From contig QHSI01000118.1 in NCBI GenBank assembly GCA_003221515.1, positions 1 to 64,000 of the forward strand: a stretch of DNA of 64,000 bases, given 5' to 3'. The notes beneath the pieces are model-generated. The model did no database searches, was not told where the DNA came from, and saw nothing but the letters and a program-made list of their open reading frames with translations. Position 1 is the first letter of the stretch; each line of letters begins with the position of its first letter. Below, piece after piece: positions 56,797 to 64,000 of the stretch. The translations under genes were made by a program, and so were the position numbers. This DNA comes from Candidatus Rokuibacteriota bacterium. GTDB taxonomy: Bacteria; Methylomirabilota; Methylomirabilia; Rokubacteriales; CSP1-6.

Positions 56797-57677
56797 CCCA
56801 GCCGCGCGGCGGCGAGCTTGTCGGCGCGCTCGCGGAGCGGCGGCGTGCCGAGTCGCTCCGACCAGGCGGCGAAGTCGGCGCGTGGCCCGCGCCACCGCAG
56901 CCCGCTCACGTCGACGCCGATCGGCGCGTCCGTCCGCAGCGTGGCCAGCACCCGGAACTGGAGCGCGCGCTCCCGTTGCTCGACGAGCGTCTCGGCCAGT
57001 CGCGCCGCTCCGCGAAGCGCCACGTCCCACTGCGCGGCCCGCGGGGGAATTTCCTCGAGGTGCGAATAGCGCGCGAGCACCGTCGCCGCGGACGTGGCGC
57101 CCCAGCCCGGGAGCCCCGGAAAGCCGTCGGCGCTGTCGCCGACCAGCGCCAGCCAGTCGGGAATCGACGCGGGCGAGACGCCGAACTTCGCCCGCACGCC
57201 CGACTCGTCGCGCACCTCGCGGGTGCGCCGATCGAGCTGGACGACCCGATCGCCGCGCACGCACTGCGCCAGATCCTTGTCCGGTGTGCACACGACGACC
57301 TGCGCGACGCTCGGGTCGGCGGACGCCATCGCGGCCGCCGCCGCCAGGGCGTCGTCGGCCTCGAACTCGACCATGGGCCAGACGACCACGCCGAGCGCGC
57401 TCAGCGCGTCTTCCAGCGGCTGGAACTGGGCGTAGAGCAGCGGATCGATCCCCTCGCCCGTCTTGTACCCCGGCCAGAGCGCGTTGCGGAACGACTCGAT
57501 GACGTGATCGGTCGCGACGCCCACGTGCGTGACGCCGCCCTCGAGCATCCCCAGGACGGACCCGACGACGCCGCGCACCGCGCGCAGCTCCACCGGCGCG
57601 CTGCGATCGAAGGCCGCCGACGGCGACATGAAGTACCTGAACAGCTCGAACGTGCCGTCGATCAGATGGACGACCAT
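56793..57677 (-). CDS. 5'-3' exonuclease (FEN/ExoIX-like, H3TH domain)
   Basis: This is a 294-aa protein with the flap-endonuclease/Pol I 5'-nuclease fold. Acidic metal-binding residues are in the N-terminal LIDGTFELFRYF, in EFEADDALAAAAAM and CTPDKDLAQCV, and in GDSADGFPGLPGWG, the helix-hairpin (H3TH) entry. It lacks a polymerase domain, so it is a stand-alone 5' nuclease for flap or RNA-primer removal or repair. The start is the ATG at complement 57675-57677, next to the palindromic repeat. Confidence 0.87.
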   Translation of the reverse strand: MVVHLIDGTFELFRYFMSPSAAFDRSAPVELRAVRGVVGSVLGMLEGGVTHVGVATDHVIESFRNALWPGYKTGEGIDPLLYAQFQPLEDALSALGVVVWPMVEFEADDALAAAAAMASADPSVAQVVVCTPDKDLAQCVRGDRVVQLDRRTREVRDESGVRAKFGVSPASIPDWLALVGDSADGFPGLPGWGATSAATVLARYSHLEEIPPRAAQWDVALRGAARLAETLVEQRERALQFRVLATLRTDAPIGVDVSGLRWRGPRADFAAWSERLGTPPLRERADKLAAARLG

Positions 57678-57679
57678 TG

Positions 57680-57737
57680 TTATCGCCGCGCCTCGGCCGG
57701 CGGGTCCCCAGCCCCGCGACGGCCTGCGGCGCGCATT
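57680..57737 (-). repeat. 58-bp palindromic intergenic element, copy 2
   Basis: This is the inverted copy of 40933-40990 with about six differences. It fills the gap between the soxA stop and the exonuclease start, overlapping the last two bases of soxA. Its stem-forming core could end the sox transcript. Confidence 0.75.
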
Positions 57738-58521
57738 ACGGCCGCACGCCAGGTGTCTCGATCGCCATCCCGCGCGCGCGCCACATCAGGAACAGCTCGA
57801 GCTCGACGAGCTCGGGCGCGCCGTACTCGTACGACTCCGCGCGGATCCCGACGAGACAGTTGCGCAGCCGACGCTGGAGCGAGCCGAGGCCCTGCCACTC
57901 GAGCCGGTAGACCGGGTAGCCGGTCGGATGTGCCTGCGGGATGACGTTACCGGCGAGCCGGCGTCCCCAGTTGTCGTCGTGACACTGGCTGCAGGCGAGG
58001 TTGAGCTGGCCCTGTCGCCGGTAGAACGCGGCGCGGCCGTTGTCGAGGAACGGCTGCGTGCGCCCGCCGAAGGCGACGTCGATCGGCAGGCCACGCGACT
58101 GGCGCGCCACGTACGCCGTCAACGCGAGGAGCTCGCGGCTCTCGTAGGCGAGCGGCGGCGCCTGCTGCCGGTCGGCGCGGCACCGGTTGATCCGCTGCTC
58201 GAGGTTCACCGGTCGCTTCAGCGTCGCGTCGAACGCCGGATAGCGCGCCGCCACGCCCTTCATGCTGGCGCCCGCGTCGCCGTGGCAGTCGGCGCAGGCG
58301 CGGCCGGCGGCGCCGGTCTTGCGCGCCCAGAGCGCGCCGCCCTCGAGCACCGCCAGCATCCCGGGATTGGCGGTGTCATCGTCCTGCATCGCGCGCGTTT
58401 CGCGGCTCAGGAAGTCGTAGCCGGACCGGCGCTCGGTCATGGGAATTTCGCCGGCGAACGTCGCCCCGGCGAGCGCGATCACCGAGAGCGCGGCGAGAAG
58501 GTGGGGGGCTCTCCCGCTCAC
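57736..58521 (-). CDS. soxA: SoxA-like dihaem cytochrome c, thiosulfate-oxidising Sox complex
   Basis: This is a 261-aa protein from a GTG (complement 58519-58521) overlapping the soxZ stop. It has a signal peptide (HLLAALSVIALAGATFAG) and two haem sites, ACADCHG and ACSQCHDD. A later Cys in RRLRNCLVGIRAESYEYG matches the SoxA active-site Cys that ligates the second haem. It ends in a LELFLMWRARGM helix typical of SoxA. SoxAX couples thiosulfate to the SoxY carrier cysteine in the periplasm. It is the last gene of the cluster. The cluster lacks soxB and soxCD in this window. Confidence 0.88.
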   Translation of the reverse strand: MSGRAPHLLAALSVIALAGATFAGEIPMTERRSGYDFLSRETRAMQDDDTANPGMLAVLEGGALWARKTGAAGRACADCHGDAGASMKGVAARYPAFDATLKRPVNLEQRINRCRADRQQAPPLAYESRELLALTAYVARQSRGLPIDVAFGGRTQPFLDNGRAAFYRRQGQLNLACSQCHDDNWGRRLAGNVIPQAHPTGYPVYRLEWQGLGSLQRRLRNCLVGIRAESYEYGAPELVELELFLMWRARGMAIETPGVRP

Positions 58522-58838
58522 TCGACCGTGATGGTGGCGGACTCGGTCGCCGAGAAGCCGTTGTCGCCGGTCCACTGGAACGCGAGGGTCCCGCTCTCGG
58601 TGGCGACCGTCGAGAAGACGACGAACGGATTGGCGGCGATCGCCGGATGGAGCTCGGCCCGGAAGACCTCCGTGCCGTTGTAGGTGCACACGAACAGCCG
58701 GATGATGTCGCGCGGGATCCGCGCGCCGAGCTGGGTGCGACGATACCCGGTCTCCATCGGGTGCGAGATCAGCGTCTTGACCTCGATGATCTCGCCGCGT
58801 CGAGCCCGGGCCGGTACGTTGACGAGGGCGTTGGCCAC
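58518..58838 (-). CDS. soxZ: SoxZ sulfur-carrier partner protein
   Basis: This is a 106-aa protein from a GTG (complement 58836-58838). VPARARRGEIIEVKTLISHP, then METGYRRTQLGARIPRDI, FRAELHPAIAANPFV and TGTLAFQWTGDNG-type C-terminal strands (here SGTLAFQWTGDNGFSATES) are the standard SoxZ immunoglobulin-like fold. It binds SoxY in the periplasm as the SoxYZ carrier; like other SoxZ it has no signal peptide and travels with SoxY's Tat signal. It lies 2 nt after the soxY stop. Confidence 0.9.
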   Translation of the reverse strand: MANALVNVPARARRGEIIEVKTLISHPMETGYRRTQLGARIPRDIIRLFVCTYNGTEVFRAELHPAIAANPFVVFSTVATESGTLAFQWTGDNGFSATESATITVE

Positions 58839-58840
58839 GG

Positions 58841-59305
58841 CTACGCGTCCTCGAGACAGGCGGCCAGCGTCACCACGACCGCGGCGGTGGCGGACCAGAA
58901 CGAGCCGTCGCTCAGCTCGCCGATCGCGGTCACCGTCTGGGTGTTGGCGAGCCGGATGCGGGTCGACACTCGCGCGTGCCCGGCGCGCGGCCCGAAGCGG
59001 AAGCTCACGACGTCGGGCTGCGGGTTCAGCTCGGTGAAAACGTGAATGGCCCGCACGTGGTCGGCCGCCGTCATCGGGCTCTCGATGCTGACCGTGAGCG
59101 GCACGGTGTTGCCGTTCTCGGAGAGCGGCGGCAGCTCGAGCTTCACGCGTCCCTTCGTGACAGGCGCCGAGCCCACCACCTTGCGGACGGCGTCCTCCAT
59201 CTCCTTGGGGGTGGCGTGCACGGGCACGACCGTGATGACCGCGCCGAGTCCCAGCCCGGCCGCGGCGCCCATGAGGAATGCTCGGCGCGACGTCTCGCGT
59301 TCCAT
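58841..59305 (-). CDS. soxY: SoxY sulfur-carrier protein with altered C-terminus
   Basis: This is a 154-aa protein with a Tat signal (TSRRAFLMGAAAGLGLG) and the SoxY core: PKEMEDAVRKVVGSAPVTKG, LTVSIESPMTAADHVRAIHV and RLANTQTVTAIGELSDG. The carrier Cys normally sits in a flexible GGCGG tail. Here the chain ends VTLAACLEDA, so the Cys is kept but the flanking glycines are lost and four residues follow it. This should change how the swinging arm reaches SoxAX and other partners. The gene lies between soxX and soxZ. Confidence 0.88.
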   Translation of the reverse strand: MERETSRRAFLMGAAAGLGLGAVITVVPVHATPKEMEDAVRKVVGSAPVTKGRVKLELPPLSENGNTVPLTVSIESPMTAADHVRAIHVFTELNPQPDVVSFRFGPRAGHARVSTRIRLANTQTVTAIGELSDGSFWSATAAVVVTLAACLEDA

Positions 59306-59311
59306 CCGTCT

Positions 59312-59740
59312 TCAGTCTTTCAGCGTCGTCAAGAAGGCCACCACGTCCTCGATCTGCTCGGCGTTCAGGACGGGCTTGCCGCGCCACGCCGGCGCCACTC
59401 GCACGAGCCCATCGGTTCGATGATACGCCGGCATGATCGTGGTCGGGGTGATTCGGCTGGAATCGACGATCCGGAGCCGCAGCTGCCCCTCGGACCAGCG
59501 CTTCCCGGCGCCCGCGAGATCCGGCGCGAGATTGCCCTGGAACCGCTCCTCCGGAAACGGTCCGCTGTGGCAGAGCAGGCAGAGTCCGAGTTGGCGGTTG
59601 GTGACGATCGCGCGGCCGCGCACCGGGTCGCCCTTGGCGCCGGTGAGGGAGCTCGGGATCGAGTCTTGCGCCCTCACCGCACCGCCGCTCGCCGCGCCCA
59701 CCACGCAGCAGGCGGCGACGAAACCCGCGGCGAATCTCAC
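59312..59740 (-). CDS. soxX: SoxX-like monohaem cytochrome c
   Basis: This is a 142-aa protein from a GTG (complement 59738-59740) overlapping the flavocytochrome gene stop. It has a signal peptide (FAAGFVAACCVVGAASGG), haem site CLLCHSGPFPEERFQG, and an axial Met in TPTTIMPAYHRTDGL, as in SoxX. The C-terminal helix is LNAEQIEDVVAFLTTL. It pairs with SoxA to form the SoxAX cytochrome that starts thiosulfate oxidation. Confidence 0.88.
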   Translation of the reverse strand: MRFAAGFVAACCVVGAASGGAVRAQDSIPSSLTGAKGDPVRGRAIVTNRQLGLCLLCHSGPFPEERFQGNLAPDLAGAGKRWSEGQLRLRIVDSSRITPTTIMPAYHRTDGLVRVAPAWRGKPVLNAEQIEDVVAFLTTLKD

Positions 59741-61011
59741 CCGAACGCCTCGGTGGTGATCGTGCGGAACCAGGCCTCGGCGAGCACCGCCTCGGCCTTG
59801 CGCGTTTCGCGCGGCGCGTCCGATGGGCTCACGCCGCCGGCGCCGGGAACGTCGGCGAGCTGCCCGCCCGTCGGCTGATAGACGCCGGCGACGGTGATGC
59901 CGTAGTCGGGCGCAACCAGGCTGTAGCAGGTGTTGATCAGCTTGGGAACGGACGGCGTACCGCCGGCCAGGAGCGTGGCCACCGCGGCCGCGCACACCTT
60001 GGCCTGCGAGTTCGCGGCGAACGCCGACTTCGGCATCGCGCCGGCGATCGCCGCGTCGCCGATGACGTGGATGCCGGCCTGCAGCTTCGATTCGAACGTG
60101 GCCGGATCGATCGGGCACCAGCCGCTGCGGTCGGCGACGCCGGCGACCTCGGCGATGCGGCCGGCCTTCTGCGGCGGAATGACGTTCGCCACCTTCGCCT
60201 GGTGCTTGCCGAAATCCGTCATCAGCGTCCGCGTCGCGGCATCGACCGAGGTGACGTTGCCGCCCTTGGAGAGCGGCACCCACTCGAGCAGCCCCGGATA
60301 GAGCTCGGCCCACGCGGCCTGGAACAGCCGCTGCTTCGAGAACGCGTCCTTGGCGTCGAGCACGATCAGCTTGGACTTCGGCTTCTTGGTCTTCAGAAAG
60401 TGGGCGATCAGGCTCGCCCGCTCGTAGGGCCCGGGCGGGCACCGGAACGGATTCGCCGGCGCCGAGATCACCACGAGCCCGCCGTCGTCCATGGCCTCGA
60501 GCTGGCGGCGCAGGAGCAGCGTCTGCTCGCCCGCGCGCCACGCGTGCGGCATCTGGCCGGCCGCCGCCTCGTCATAGCCCTGGAGCGCGCCCCAGCGGAT
60601 GTCGATGCCCGGCGCCAGCACGAGCCGGTCGTACGACAGCTTCGCGCCGTCGGCGAGCGTGACCGATTTCGCCGGCGCGTCGACCGCGGTCGCACTGGTC
60701 CGGGCGAGCGTGATGCCGTCGGCGGCGATGCGCTCGTAGGTGAACTGCTGGGCGGACAGCTCGCGCAGGCCGCCGATCACCGCGTTGCTGAACGGGCACG
60801 CGGTGAAGGTCGCGTTTGGCTCGACCAGGGTCACCGCGATGCGCGCGTCGGCCTGGCGCAGCGCGCGGGCACAGCTTGCCCCCGCGAAGCCACCGCCGAC
60901 GACCACGACGCGGGGCCCGGCCGCCTGGGCGCGGGCTCGACGGGGAGTGAGAGCGGCCGCGGCGGTTGCCGCGACGCCGAGCTCGAGAAAGTGTCGGCGG
61001 GTCGGCTTCAC
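59737..61011 (-). CDS. flavocytochrome c sulfide dehydrogenase flavoprotein (FccB/SoxF-like)
   Basis: This is a 424-aa protein from a GTG (complement 61009-61011) overlapping the cytochrome gene stop. It has a Tat signal (TRRHFLELGVAATAAAAL), FAD motif VVVVGGGFAGASCARALR, and Cys in TACPFSNAVIGG at the place where FccB attaches FAD covalently. Further marks are ISAPANPFRCPPGPYERASL, VIGDAAIAGAMPKSAFAANS and NTCYSLVAPDYGITVAGVY. It oxidises sulfide or polysulfide in the periplasm and passes electrons to the partner cytochrome encoded just upstream. Confidence 0.9.
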   Translation of the reverse strand: MKPTRRHFLELGVAATAAAALTPRRARAQAAGPRVVVVGGGFAGASCARALRQADARIAVTLVEPNATFTACPFSNAVIGGLRELSAQQFTYERIAADGITLARTSATAVDAPAKSVTLADGAKLSYDRLVLAPGIDIRWGALQGYDEAAAGQMPHAWRAGEQTLLLRRQLEAMDDGGLVVISAPANPFRCPPGPYERASLIAHFLKTKKPKSKLIVLDAKDAFSKQRLFQAAWAELYPGLLEWVPLSKGGNVTSVDAATRTLMTDFGKHQAKVANVIPPQKAGRIAEVAGVADRSGWCPIDPATFESKLQAGIHVIGDAAIAGAMPKSAFAANSQAKVCAAAVATLLAGGTPSVPKLINTCYSLVAPDYGITVAGVYQPTGGQLADVPGAGGVSPSDAPRETRKAEAVLAEAWFRTITTEAFG

Positions 61012-61298
61012 CGCTGCGCGGCGTACCAGGCGGCGATCGCCTGGATCTCGGCGTCGGTGAATCCCTTGGCGATGCGATCCATCACCGTGCCGGCTCGTGC
61101 GCCCGAACGGAAGTCCTGCATGGCCTTGATGATCTCGGCGCGATCGCGCCCCGCGAGCCGCGTGACGGGCGACGGCCCGCGCGCCGCCGAAGGGTGACAA
61201 CCCGAGCACGCCGCGGCGCCGGCCGGCGGTTCGGCCGATGCGACGGTGGCCGCCGCGATCGAGGCAAGCCCGATCGCGGCGGCCACGACACTCCGCAT
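61008..61298 (-). CDS. class I c-type cytochrome, flavocytochrome c subunit
   Basis: This is a 96-aa exported cytochrome: signal peptide VVAAAIGLASIAAATVASA, haem motif ACSGCHPS, and a C-terminal FTDAEIQAIAAWYA helix. An axial Met is in AGTVMDRIAKG. Its length and its overlap with the flavoprotein gene suit the FccA/SoxE cytochrome subunit of sulfide dehydrogenase. It is the first gene of the six-gene sulfur operon and starts 3 nt after the molybdenum hydroxylase stop. Confidence 0.85.
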   Translation of the reverse strand: MRSVVAAAIGLASIAAATVASAEPPAGAAACSGCHPSAARGPSPVTRLAGRDRAEIIKAMQDFRSGARAGTVMDRIAKGFTDAEIQAIAAWYAAQR

Positions 61299-61301
61299 CG
61301 C

Positions 61302-63485
61302 TTACACCATCTGGAGCCCGTGGTTCTTGAGCGGGAACGTGCGGATGCGCTTCCCGGTCGCCCGGGCCAAGGCGTTCAGGACCGCCGGTGCCGCCACGCA
61401 GATCGTGGGCTCACCGACGCCGCCCCAGAAGCCACCCGAGGGCATGATGATCGACTCGACTTTCGGCATCTGCGCGATCTTCATCGAGTCGTACGTGGTG
61501 AAGTTCGTCTGCTCGATGGCGCCGTTCTTCACGGTGCACTCTTCCATGAACACCGCCGACAGCCCGTAGACGAACGAGCCGGCGATCTGCCGCTCGATCT
61601 GGGCCGGGTTCACGGCATGGCCGGGATCGGTCGCGCAGACGATGCGCCGCACCTTCACCTTGTCGCCGCCGGTGACGGAGACCTCGGCGCACGCCGCCAC
61701 GTAGCTGCCGAACGCCATCATGTGCGCCAGGCCGCGGTGCACGCCCTGCGGCGCCGGCTTGCCCCAGCCCGCGCGGTCGGCGACTGCGTTGAGCACCGCG
61801 AGGTGCTTGGGATGCTTGCTCATCAGCTTGCGCCGGAACTCGAGCGCGTCCTGACCGGCGGCCAGCGCGAGCTCATCCATGAAGCATTCCAGGAAGATCG
61901 CGTTCTGGTTGATGTTCACGCCGCGCCAGAAGCCGGGCGGGACGTGCGTGTTGCGCATGGCGTGGTCGATCAGGAGATTGGGCACGGTGTAGCCGAGCGT
62001 GAAATCGCCGCTCGGATCGAGGCCCTGGAACGTGGCGTTGTCCCGCCCGTCCTGGAGATTTTGCGGGAACACCGCGGCCAGGATCGATTGGCCCGATAGC
62101 CGCATGTGCAGCCCGACCAGGTTGCCGCCCGCGTCCAGCCCACCGCTCATCTTCGCCTGCATGACCGGGTGATACCGGCCCTGCTGCATGTCTTCCTCGC
62201 GCGACCACAGGAGCTTCACCGGCGTGCCCGGGACCTGCTTGGCGATCCGCACGGCTTGGGTGACGTAGTCGTGGAACGCGCCTCGGCGACCGAAGCCGCC
62301 GCCGATGACCATGATCTTGTAGACCTCGCACTTGTCGGCCGGCAGACCGGACGCCGCCAGCGTCGCCGCGAACGCGGCTTCGCCGTTCTGCGTCGGCACC
62401 CAGACCTCGCACTTGTCGGCCGTGTACTTGGCGGTCGCGTTCATCGGCTCCATCGGCGCGTGGTTCAGGAACGGGTACGCGTACACCGCCTCGACCTTCT
62501 TGGCGGCGCCGGCGATCGCGCCCTTCACGTCGCCGATCTGGGTCCGTACGAACGCCTGATCGGCGTCGAGACCGGCCTTGAGCGTGGCGGCGATGGTGTC
62601 GCTCGACACGCTCGCGTTCGGGCCTTCGTCCCAGGTGATGGCCACCGCATCGAGCGCCTTCTTGGCCTCCCACCACGTCTCCGCCACGACCGCGACGGCG
62701 GAGTCGCCGACCTGGACGACGTGCTTCACGCCCGGCATGCCCTTCACCTTGTCGGCCTCGAAGCTCTTTACTTTGCCGCCGAACACGGGACACTCCTTGA
62801 TCGCGGCGTTGAGCATCCCCGGCAGCTTGAGGTCGAAGCCATAGACCTGCGCCCCGGTGACCTTCGTCATCGTGTCGAGGCGCTTCACCGGCTTGCCGAT
62901 GATCTTCCACTCCTTCGGATCCTTGAGCGTCACCTCGGCGGGCGGGGTCAGCTTCGCCGCGGCTTCCGCCACCTTGCCGTACGTGGTCGTCCGACCGGAG
63001 GGCTTGTGCGTGACGACGCTGTTGGCCGCGCTGCACTCGGCGGCCGGCACGCTCCAGGCGTTGGCCGCGGCCTGCACCAGCATCATGCGAGCGGTCGCGC
63101 CGCCCTTGCGCACGTACTCGTTCGACTCGCGGATGCCACGGCTCCCGCCGGTGGAGAAGTTGCCCCACACGCGCTTGCGCGCGACGGACTGGCCGGGCGT
63201 CGGGTACTCGGTGGTCACCTTCGTCCAGTCGGCCTCGAGCTCCTCGGCCACCATCTGCGCCAGGCCGGTGAGCGTGCCCTGCCCCATCTCGGAGCGCGCG
63301 ACCCGCACCACGACCGTGTCGTCCGGGCGGATGACGACCCACGCGGTGATCTCGGGCGAGCCGTCCTGCGCGCGCACGACGCTGGCGCCGAACGGGATCT
63401 TCAAGCCGAGGGTGAGCCCGGCGCCGACGGCGGCGGTGCCGATGACGAACGCGCGCCGATCGATCTTCGGGGTCTTGATGATCAT
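61302..63485 (-). CDS. molybdopterin-binding subunit of xanthine-oxidase-type hydroxylase (IorB-like)
   Basis: This is a 727-aa protein from the ATG at complement 63483-63485. N-terminal Tat signal (KIDRRAFVIGTAAVGAGL), then SEMGQGTLTGLAQMVAEELE, VTGAQVYGFDLKLPGMLNAA, VIGGGFGRRGAFHDYVTQAV and the catalytic Glu in GFWGGVGEPTICVAAPAVLN. This is the isoquinoline-1-oxidoreductase beta type, exported to the periplasm, which hydroxylates N-heterocycles or oxidises aldehydes with water as oxygen donor. It pairs with the 2Fe-2S subunit 10 nt upstream. A separate membrane cytochrome acceptor is not visible. Confidence 0.9.
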   Translation of the reverse strand: MIIKTPKIDRRAFVIGTAAVGAGLTLGLKIPFGASVVRAQDGSPEITAWVVIRPDDTVVVRVARSEMGQGTLTGLAQMVAEELEADWTKVTTEYPTPGQSVARKRVWGNFSTGGSRGIRESNEYVRKGGATARMMLVQAAANAWSVPAAECSAANSVVTHKPSGRTTTYGKVAEAAAKLTPPAEVTLKDPKEWKIIGKPVKRLDTMTKVTGAQVYGFDLKLPGMLNAAIKECPVFGGKVKSFEADKVKGMPGVKHVVQVGDSAVAVVAETWWEAKKALDAVAITWDEGPNASVSSDTIAATLKAGLDADQAFVRTQIGDVKGAIAGAAKKVEAVYAYPFLNHAPMEPMNATAKYTADKCEVWVPTQNGEAAFAATLAASGLPADKCEVYKIMVIGGGFGRRGAFHDYVTQAVRIAKQVPGTPVKLLWSREEDMQQGRYHPVMQAKMSGGLDAGGNLVGLHMRLSGQSILAAVFPQNLQDGRDNATFQGLDPSGDFTLGYTVPNLLIDHAMRNTHVPPGFWRGVNINQNAIFLECFMDELALAAGQDALEFRRKLMSKHPKHLAVLNAVADRAGWGKPAPQGVHRGLAHMMAFGSYVAACAEVSVTGGDKVKVRRIVCATDPGHAVNPAQIERQIAGSFVYGLSAVFMEECTVKNGAIEQTNFTTYDSMKIAQMPKVESIIMPSGGFWGGVGEPTICVAAPAVLNALARATGKRIRTFPLKNHGLQMV

Positions 63486-63495
63486 GGCTTCCCCC

Positions 63496-63945
<450 letters not shown>

Positions 63946-64000
63946 AGCTTCTTCCCTCCCTGGATTGCTGTGCGGTGCTGCGAATATCCGCGATCACGCC

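Overview
The window is GC-rich bacterial DNA (roughly two-thirds or more G+C by eye), densely packed, with many 1-4 nt start/stop overlaps. It carries many LLM-class flavin/F420 oxidoreductases, amidohydrolases, DUF917/hydantoinase-type proteins, dipeptide-type ABC components, a partial Sox/flavocytochrome c set and a molybdenum hydroxylase. This mix suggests an uncultivated soil or subsurface lineage (Rokubacteria/Methylomirabilota-like, or a deep proteobacterial group). The assignment is inference from gene content; no rRNA or marker gene is present.

Layout. (1) 1-3361: a tandem array of four tiny genes whose products share an N-terminal IEELEQRIAP block and have unrelated Asn/Pro/Gly-rich tails. 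They are followed by a strong hairpin and one 814-aa protein fusing a PqqD-like domain, an M50 intramembrane metalloprotease and an HlyD-type adaptor. It looks like an undescribed peptide-export or RiPP-like system. (2) 3612-10636: secreted or small proteins, a leader-sized ORF between a promoter and a terminator, a DUF4242 protein, a dienelactone hydrolase/LLM pair, a repeat, and a truncated MFS gene. (3) 10650-22711: a selenoprotein locus. Four genes here only make sense if an in-frame UGA is read as selenocysteine: a UGSC protein, a GrdB-like protein, a DsbA-like protein with a U-P-W-C active site, and GrdA. They sit with grdE- and grdC-like genes, an amidohydrolase, a D-2-hydroxyacid dehydrogenase, a LysE-type exporter and an AraC regulator. 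Together they form a glycine/betaine-reductase-like system of unknown substrate; no grdD, thioredoxin or selenocysteine-synthesis gene is in the window.

(4) 22718-36312: DUF1345 and AroM-family proteins, an LLM enzyme, a peptide ABC importer without its ATPases, MFS, an amidohydrolase-DUF917-HyuA operon and three Uma2-type genes. (5) 36327-46459: MFS, a second amidohydrolase with a small coiled-coil partner, ThuA, a cysteine-hydrolase relative, PhyH, an esterase, three decayed gene remnants at 42266-44087, a haem/beta-propeller protein and a 3-hydroxyanthranilate-dioxygenase-like cupin. (6) 46467-52313: amidase, MFS, dehydrogenase and a second haem/propeller protein. (7) 52473-56796: two overlapping trypsin-like proteases with a LuxR regulator, an FAD oxidase and an LLM enzyme. 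(8) 56793-63945: a 5'-3' exonuclease, soxA-soxZ-soxY-soxX with a flavocytochrome c-type pair, and a two-subunit molybdenum hydroxylase.

Four genes have coding homology that extends upstream of any ATG/GTG/TTG. Three dispersed repeat families are visible: a 71/72-bp direct repeat with a degenerate inverted copy, a 58-bp palindromic element, and a 47-bp promoter-like module.
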